Origin: Blastomyces gilchristii SLH14081
Lineage: Eukaryota > Ascomycota > Eurotiomycetes > Onygenales > Ajellomycetaceae
DNA: 64,000 nt
Assembly: GCF_000003855.2 (NCBI RefSeq)
Contig: NW_003101681.1
Location: 1,016,786 to 1,080,785 of the forward strand
Reading direction: 5' to 3'
In this document: in pieces, positions 56,908 through 64,000 of the stretch
How positions within the stretch are numbered: position 1 is the stretch's first letter
Layout of the letters: each line of letters starts with the position of its first letter
Notes under the pieces: generated by a model
What the model saw: the letters and a program-made list of their open reading frames with translations, nothing else
Told to the model about the DNA's origin: nothing
Database searches by the model: none
Position numbers and translations under genes: made by a program

Positions 56908-57995
56908 GACAGCTTTAAACTTTTTATCAGATATTATATTATTCTTTCAATCTCTTCTAACAGTAGGTAATTGTTTTCTTTTAGATATGATATTCTCATT
57001 TCATTAAGATTTGAAACACTCAGAAGACTTTCTCTTTGACATATTATCTCTAACACTTGTTAGAATAATAGATGTAATGAGCTTCACTCTATTTTCAAGT
57101 ATTTCATTTGAGATATCTTGATCAGAATTTCAATATAACTCACTCTGCTTTTCAGATTTTAACAGTTTTATACTTTCTTCAACTGCTTTTCAATCAGCTT
57201 TTTCAAAGTTAAACTGATTAGAGAGAAGAGAGTTTTCACTCATTTATTTTTCACTTAGTTTAATATTAAATTGAATAATCTCATGATCTGATTCTGATGT
57301 CTCATTTGAATTAATAAATCAGTTTACAAGTCTTTTTTCAATTAGATTTTATGATATGAAGATTAGATCTATAATAAATTTCTGTTTCATATCATTCTAA
57401 AGAATGTTTATTGATCAGACTTGTTAACTAGATCTATTTCATACTCAAAGATTTATTTAATCAGATTATCTGCTCTTACTGCTCTTTTGCATTCTGAATT
57501 TTATCAGAGATGATGTGCATTGAAATCTCCTGCAATTATAGAGTTTCTTAATAAAGTTATATTCAGAAATTCTCTATTAATTATTCAGATATTATTATTT
57601 TTCTTCAATGACTTTTCATTATAGATATTTATAAGCTGTATAGTATCAAACTCATTCTCTTTATCTATAATATCACTCATTACAATATCAGAGTCAGACA
57701 TGATATTAAATCTTAGATTAAATTAGTATCTTGATCTCTTTCTTTCATAGATCACTACTCTTAACTTTATCTCAGACTTTTGAGATAGAAAGCAGTAGTA
57801 GCTTGAATGAGAAATGATGTATTTTTACTCAGCATCAAAATTCAGTTTCTGAAGTAGTATAAAATCCACTTTTTATTCAAATGTAATTTGAAGATAAGAA
57901 TAAATACAATTTGAGTTTCTATTTACATTATTTTGAATAAATATGATTTTTGAAGAGTTTTTAAACTTTTTTTGTTATTTTTATTGTATATTCAT
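56908..57995 (-). pseudogene. LINE D ORF2, endonuclease part, broken
   Basis: Starts at ATG 57995, overlapping the ORF1 stop as ATGA, as in LINE A. IIFIQNNVNRNSN, then RVVIYERKRSRY, then a GDFNAHH-type block near 57520. X3 interrupts it at 56907. Stops replace Gln and Trp. Confidence 0.85.
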
Positions 57996-58966
57996 ACTGA
58001 AAAAGAGTAGAGATAGAGTAGAATTTAATCACTATTATCAGATAGTAGATTATAACTATTTTGAAAAGTAGAAATCTCAACTGCTTGCATTATATCTAGT
58101 TTATCATCAGAGTCATTTCTCAATTCTCTAATTTTAATAGAAGTTTGAGAATTCAAATTCTGTTTACATTTAGCTGAAGAATTGAAGTTTGAAGATTTAG
58201 ATAGTTAAGAGTTTCTTCTTTTTAAGCTTACAGTTATAGATTTACTGGCTTGACTATTCTCTTCAGTTCTAGATTGACTTTGAGATTCATCTTTTCTTCA
58301 GTTCTTTTGAGTTCTTGAAGTAAATATACATTCTTTTGAGCTAGATGCATGTTTTTCTTTACAATTAGAGCATTTAAGCATAGTATGTTAATATATTGTA
58401 TCTCTTTTTAAGTAAGTTTCATATTTATACTCACTAGTTTTGTGATCTCTAGTATAGAATGTATATTTTAAGTCTCTAAAACAAGAGATTGTAAAGTGTC
58501 TATATCTTTGATAGTTTGAACACTGTGTTTGAGCTTTGAGATTCATTCTTGAGTCTTTGTATTCATGAACTCTTACTTTCAAACCTGCTACTCTTACTTC
58601 AGAGATCTTTGATTGTTCAAGTGTCTTTATATATACTAGAACAGAGACATTTCTTCTACTTTATCTGAACTCAATTGAAGTTAGTTATATAGACTCTTTT
58701 CTCAGTTGAATAGAGTTGTATTCTTCTAATTAATTTTTGAGAAGTAGTATTTCTTCTTCACAGTCAAAAATTTCAACTAAAATATTATAAAGAATGAATT
58801 TATCTCACTTTTTATCTCTCTCAGATAGAATTATTATGTTTAATAAAGATTCTACTGCTGATTTTCAGAGATTCTCATTCTGAATAAGGAATTTCACACT
58901 GAATTCAGGCATTGTAGTCAGAATGATGAAGTTTTCAAAGAAGAATAGCTTAATTAAAGCTATAAC
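57992..58966 (-). pseudogene. LINE D ORF1, C-terminal half, broken
   Basis: Continues from 44634 across the inversion: FFFENFIILTTMPEFSVKFL, then VRVHEYKDSRMNLKAQTQCS. The zinc knuckles are damaged (YQRYRHFTISC, YTRDHKTSEY). The frame ends with SFSV then TGA at 57994-57992. Confidence 0.85.
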
Positions 58967-59471
58967 TAGACTGGCCGCTGGGATCATGAATTTCACATTT
59001 GGTCTCATTTGGTCTGATTTCATACATTTCTTGGCATGAATCCCGCTGGGACTAGTCATTAAAAAAACATGCAAAGTGACTATATATCAGATCTTAAAAT
59101 GAAACCATGACTTGAAAAAAATGAGAAAGTGATCTCATTTGATTCCATTTAGTTTCATTCTTAGCATAAAGTTACTATTTTAGACATTTTAAGGTTTTTT
59201 TTAGACTATTTTTAATTTTTTAAAAAGTAACACTTTTTGGTAACACTCAAATAAGATTTAAAGTCATTTAAAGCAATAAAAATAATTTAAATTGAGAAGT
59301 GAAAATCATGATCTTATTTGAAAAATGTGATAAGAGTAGACAGTAAGTCTCAATGAGACAGTATAAGACTACTATCTAATGTTAAAACTGTGTAATGAAA
59401 TTAGTTGAATTGATAATGAGACTATCAAAAAATCTGGTCCTAGTCCCAGACACGGTCACACAGTCAGTCTA
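58967..59471 (-). mobile_element. MITE 5, hAT-like; right inversion breakpoint
   Basis: 505 bp, reverse orientation to MITE 4. Left flank gctataac (58959-58966), right flank gttaaaat (59472-59479). These are the reverse complements of MITE 4's left and right flanks. Confidence 0.94.
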
Positions 59472-59666
59472 GTTAAAATACTGCAATTTGTAAACAGTTT
59501 TTGTATTCTGAGCTGGAATTTTCTGATTTTACATATCTGAAATTGATGAATGTATAATAGTTGACTTTAGAGATATAGGAAAAACTCTAAGAACTAAAAG
59601 TTCTTAAATAGATGTCATAGTCTCTGACTGTATACATTTATAATTGAAGAGTAATAATAATAATAA
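59472..59666 (+). mobile_element. LINE D 3' end with (AAT)n tail
   Basis: The rest of the 3' UTR, plus-sense, with the tail at 59652-59666, followed by the target duplication. It shows that LINE D was originally plus-sense throughout. Confidence 0.92.
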
Positions 59667-59679
59667 TTGAATAATGTAT

Positions 59680-62600
59680 ACTTTTCTTTTATTTCTATCA
59701 GCTTTCATTTTACTTATCTAAATAAGATTCTTTTATCTTTCTCTTTATAAAAGATCAGAACACTATTTTTTAAATAGATCTGCTTAATTCTGAACTCTTT
59801 TTTGCAGCTGAATCAGTCAATTCATTATCAGAAATATTCATATAAGCAGGAACTCAGTGCAGATAAATTATCAGTTTTAATATTCTTCTCTTTTGAAATT
59901 TAAAAACAGAGTTTAAAATCAGTTCAAGATTCATTTGATCATTATAAATCTGACTATTTCTAAGTCTTTTTAAAGCAGCTTAATTATCAGAGAATATTCA
60001 TATCTCTTTCAAATTATTTTCTCTTTTCTATGAGATTTTATTTTAATAAGTTTGAAAGCTTTCACTATTGTAAATAGTTCAGTATTAAAGACTTCAGATT
60101 CACAGTCTAAATTTCAGAAATCTGAGATAAAATTGATATTATCTTTAGTATAAGCAATGTCTGTATCTAATCTATTCAAATTCTCATTTTTTAAGTTATC
60201 TGAGTAAATAAAAATAGAGTCTTTTATATTAATTATAGAGATTCTTTTCAAATACTGTTCATATTCTCTCTCTTTAGATAGTTCACTTATTTACAAGTCT
60301 ATGAGAGATTCAAGCTTTTCTCTTCAAAGAGATATCTTTCCATGATTAACTTTTTCAATATTTAATAAAGAAAATTGATTTTTAATCAGTGAATATAGTC
60401 TGTATAGTTAAGAGAGTATGTCCTTTAAAGAATTATTTTTATTTCAATCAAGAAATCTATTTCAATTCAGTTAATTTTCTGAGTTAATTGATGAAAATGA
60501 AGAAGAGACTCTTTCTCTGATTATATGATTTAAGCTTATCTTTATAACTCTCAGAGCATAGTTTATACAGACCTTTTCAAATCTAATAGTAGAAGAGAGA
60601 ATTGAAGCTTTAATTTTTATTACTTTAATAGAAGATGATTTGAATGCTCTCAGAATTCTTCTCAAAGCTCTGTTTTACAGACTTTGAAAGAGTTCAGTGA
60701 AATTTTCTTGATTATTCTATTAAACTTGAACTTCATAATCAGGTACTGAGATAATACAAGCTATGTATAACTGACTTATAGTCTGGAAGAATAGACCTCT
60801 CTCTGTATTTGATAGTCTGATTATACTATTTAATAGTCTTTCTGTCTTGATAGTTCTTTGCTGAATATGATATTTGAAATTCAACTTGAAGTTTAATTAT
60901 ACTTCTAATTATTTAACATTCAATCTGAATTTAATCTCTTTATTTAAAAGAGTTAGACACAGTTTTTTCTCATTGAATTTAGAAAAGAAATGAATCAACT
61001 CAGTTTTATTTATATTAAATTTAATTTAATTGATATCTACTCTAATAAAGATATTCTTTACTGCTTTTTCAATTACTTTCAAATTCTCTTTGATTATTTT
61101 TAAACTGTAGACTAGATCAATATTATCTATATAACTTGAAGATCTCACTATTTTCATATCTCTATTCTTAAATAGATATACAGTGTATATTACAAATAAA
61201 ATAAGTGAGATTGAAGATTCTTACAGTACTTCTATTTTTATCTCAGTCTTGTCTTATTTCATTTCATTAAAGAATAATTGTATAATTCTTTTAGATATAA
61301 AACAGTTAACTCATTTTATTAGAGAAAGTGACAGTTTTAACATCTTCAAAGTCTGAATCATCTTTGACTTTGAAGCATGATTAAATGTATGTTTTATATC
61401 AATAAAAACTGCAGTTGAGACCAGATCTTCATACTTTGCTATTCAAATGTTATAAATAACTGAGAGAATAGTGTTAATTACAGAGCATTGTTTTCTATCT
61501 CTCATTTATTTACTAAATAGAAGAGAATTATTAGTAGAGCTTATAAAAGATAGTCTAATAGCTATTATCTTTTCTAAAATCTTTTCTAGACAGTTCAATA
61601 CAGATATTACTCTATATGACTTAGAAATTAATGCTTTTCTATTAGGTTTTATAAAAATCACTTCAGTGACTTCTCTTCAGCATTTAGAATAATAATCATG
61701 TTTCAAGAGATTGAAAAAGAGCTCAAAATATTCATTCTTTAAGTAGAAATATGTATTTTAAATGATCAAGTGATTGATTGAATCAGGCTCTGCAGCAGTT
61801 TTAATTGAACTTGAGAAGATAGCTGACTCTAATTCATCTTATATAAGTTCAGATCATTCTCAGTTATTTTTATTAATATAGTTATGAAGTGATATATTCT
61901 CTTTCTATGAATCTGAATCTGATGAGTTTTGAAAGAGAATTCTTATAAAAGCTTAATATTTTTTCTCAAAAGAATTTGCTGTATATAATTCATTCTAAAA
62001 CTCATATTCTAAGACTGAATGTTTTGCTACACTTCTTGTTTTAGTATAGTTAAAAGCTTTAAAAACTTCTTTTTATTATACTTCTTCAAGAAATTTGTTT
62101 TAGCAGTCTGTTTTAGCTCTTTTAATATCTGAAAAATATTCATTTCTGACAGCTTTGAACTCTTTATCAGATATTATATCATTCTTTCAATCTCTTCTAG
62201 CAGTAACTAATTATTTTCTTTTAGATGTGATATTCTCATTTCATCAAGATTTGAAATACTCAGAAGACTTTTTCTTTGAAGTATTATCTCTAATACTTAT
62301 TAAAATAATAGATGTAATGAGCTTTACTCTATTCTCAAGAATTTCATTAGAGATATCTTAACTGGGATTTCAATAGAGCTCACTCTGCTTTTCAGATTTT
62401 AACAGTTTTATACTTTCTTCAACTGCTTTTCAATCAGCTTTTTCAAAGTTATACTGATTAGAGAGAAGAGAGTTCTCACTCATTTATTTTTCACTCAGTT
62501 CAATATTAAATTAAATAATCTCATGACCTGATTCTGATGTCTCATTTGAATCAATAAACTAGTTTATAAGGCTTTTTTCAATTATATTTTATGACATGAA

Positions 62601-63025
62601 GATTAGATCTATAATAGATTTCTATTTCATATCTTTTCTAAAGAATGTTTGTTAATCAGACTTGTTAACTAGATCTATTGAATGCTCAAAGATCTATTCA
62701 ACTAGTTTATCTGCTCTTACTACTTTTTCACATTCTGAATTTCATCAGAAATGATGTGCATTAAAATCTCCTGCAATTATAGAGTTTTTTAACAGAGTTA
62801 TGTTTAAAAATCCTCTATTAATTGTCCAGGTATTGTTATTTTTCTTCAATAACTTTTCATTATAGATATTTATAAGCTGTATAGTATTAAACTCATTCTC
62901 TTTATCAAAAATATCACTCACTAAAATATCAGAGTCAGATATGATATTAGATCTTAGATTAAATTAATATCTTGATCTCTTTCTTTCATAGATTACTACT
63001 CTTGACTTTATCTCAGACTTTTGAG
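59680..63025 (-). pseudogene. LINE C ORF2, 5'-truncated and broken
   Basis: Begins inside the endonuclease at 63025 (SRVVIYERKRSRY region), then a GDFNAHHF block near 62760-62740, RT (about 61990-61000, with GRKQ and motif A near 61480-61380), the block after RT (60665-60471, RRILRAFKSSSIKVIKIKAS) and RNase H (about 60240-60000). It continues at 42466 across LINE D. LINEs are commonly 5'-truncated, so 63025 is probably the original 5' end. Confidence 0.86.
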
Positions 63026-64000
63026 ACTAATCTTTATTTAATTCTTTTAAGATTGATCATCTGCTTCTAGAATATTAATGTTAAAGTCAGAAATGAATGT
63101 TATAAGAGAAGTATTTCTCTGTCAGATACTCTGTAATCAATCTAATATCTTCTACTGCATAGCAGTGTCTCTGAACAGAACATTGAGATGTTTGATAATA
63201 TTATCAGAGATATGTAACACTGATTTATATATCTTCATTTATAAATGAAACTTCTGTTTCATACAACCTTTTAATTAATTATTGATATATCAATTTTGAT
63301 TGATTAGTAAGCTGATGACATCTTCATCTACAGTTAGTTTTATAAGTATGTTCAATTTTCATGATGAGTAGAGAGTGAGATCAGAAGTATTAAAATATAC
63401 AGAAGTATTTAGACATTTCTTCAATACTTATATTATTTTCATATCTGATTCAGTTAATGTTGAAATTGTCTATACAGAGACTTCTTATTAAGTTAATTAT
63501 TGAATTTCTTTGTATTGATGTTATTAAGTTACATGCATATCAGCTATCTACTGTTATTATAATTTCAATATTACTCAGAGTCACTGCAGCACTGTGTCTA
63601 TACTTGCATTTGAGAGTTCTCTCATGTTATCAGTAGATATAGCTATATCATTCATCAAATGTATAATATCTGTGTTTAAGAGTTCTTCAGAATCAGAAGA
63701 AGTATAATTATATGAATATTTCATATATCTAAGATATCATAACTCTCAGGTCTTTTACTGATATTCTCTTTGTAAGATCTTATTACAGAGCTAGAGTAAC
63801 TGATGAGCAAGCTTCTATCTATCTAGCAGAGACTCAGTGTCTGCTTAGCTAGTCTGTGATTATTTATTTTCTTATTATTATGTGTTATTACACATTTGAA
63901 TATCTTTTCAATGAGTAATTATTTCTAATGAGAAGATAATGAATATTTTTCAAGTGTAATGAGTCTACACTGAATAGATCAGTATTAAGATATAGATTTT
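63026..64000 (-). mobile_element. Element Y2, gag N-terminal region and start of 5' LTR
   Basis: Matches Y 22240-23139 on the minus strand, ending in the inner edge of an LTR (tgtaatgagtctacactg at 63955) that runs past the window end. The gag frame is full of stops. Left side is cut by LINE C. Confidence 0.85.

Larger units (their letters stand above)
42467..59666 (+). mobile_element. LINE D, full-length Tad1-like element with internal inversion
   Basis: A single insertion into LINE C, shown by the 13-bp duplication ttgaataatgtat at both ends. The 5' part (42467-44634) and the final 3' UTR with tail (59472-59666) are plus-sense; everything between MITE 4 and MITE 5 (45141-58966) is minus-sense. 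Without X3, SINE I and the MITEs it is about 7.4 kb. Content in element order: GC-rich 5' end, 5' UTR with tandem repeats, ORF1, ORF2, 3' UTR, (AAT)n. Confidence 0.9.

Noticed and set aside
42454..59679. LINE D as three unrelated LINE fragments
   Set aside because: A single 13-bp target duplication brackets all pieces and the MITE flanks show how the pieces join.
1..64000. TGA at many expected Trp positions, suggesting an alternative genetic code or mitochondrial DNA
   Set aside because: TAA and TAG also replace Trp and Gln, and CGA Arg also becomes TGA. The elements are nuclear types. Decay explains all of it.

Overview
The window looks like a heterochromatic, transposon-only block of a filamentous fungus, most likely an ascomycete of the Pezizomycotina. 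I base this on the element types (Tad1-like LINEs, Ty3/gypsy chromoviruses with a C-terminal chromodomain, tRNA-derived SINEs and hAT-like MITEs) and on extreme C-to-T / G-to-A decay of every repeated sequence. CpG is almost absent and GG/CC are scarce; Arg CGA has become TGA, Trp TGG has become TGA or TAA, and Gln CAG/CAA has become TAG/TAA. This resembles RIP/MIP-type mutation of methylated repeats. The species is not identifiable from the sequence. I found no intact host gene; almost every coding stretch is a broken transposon gene.

Layout: 1-3280 LINE A (Tad1-like, minus, runs off the left edge). 3969-4357 SINE I copy 1. 5242-12502 element Z1 (chromovirus, plus, both LTRs). 12503-15756 the 3' third of element X1 (a second Ty3/gypsy family). 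15757-15861 a slice of LINE B. 15862-36476 element X2 (plus), which is itself interrupted by element Y (17812-23463, minus, a third chromovirus family) and by 5'-truncated element Z2 (25946-about 32605, minus). LINE B resumes at 36477-39545 and carries a MITE, a LINE 3'-end insertion and the 1.09-kb SINE II. Then come MITE 2, a tRNA-headed region (SINE III) holding MITE 3, and LINE E. LINE C (minus) lies at 41678-42466 and 59680-63025 and is split by the full-length LINE D (42467-59666). LINE D contains SINE I copy 2, element X3 (48575-56903, minus) and two MITEs. The last kilobase is the start of a second Y copy.

The best-supported structural result is a 13.8-kb inversion inside LINE D. Its two MITEs lie in opposite orientation and each carries mismatched 8-bp flanks, but the flanks of the two MITEs match each other crosswise, as expected after recombination between two inverted MITE copies. 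The most unusual coding signal is in element X: all three copies carry, between pol and the 3' LTR, a conserved set of antisense reading frames with membrane-like segments and intron-like signals. Family Z has a smaller antisense frame in the same place. SINE II ends in about 335 bp shared with the LINE 3' UTR, which suggests it uses the LINE machinery.

Target-site duplications give a relative order: LINE C before LINE D before X3, SINE I and MITEs 4/5 before the inversion's MITE exchange; and LINE B before X2 before Y, Z2 and MITE 1. All assignments come from reading the sequence and its translations; no database search was run.
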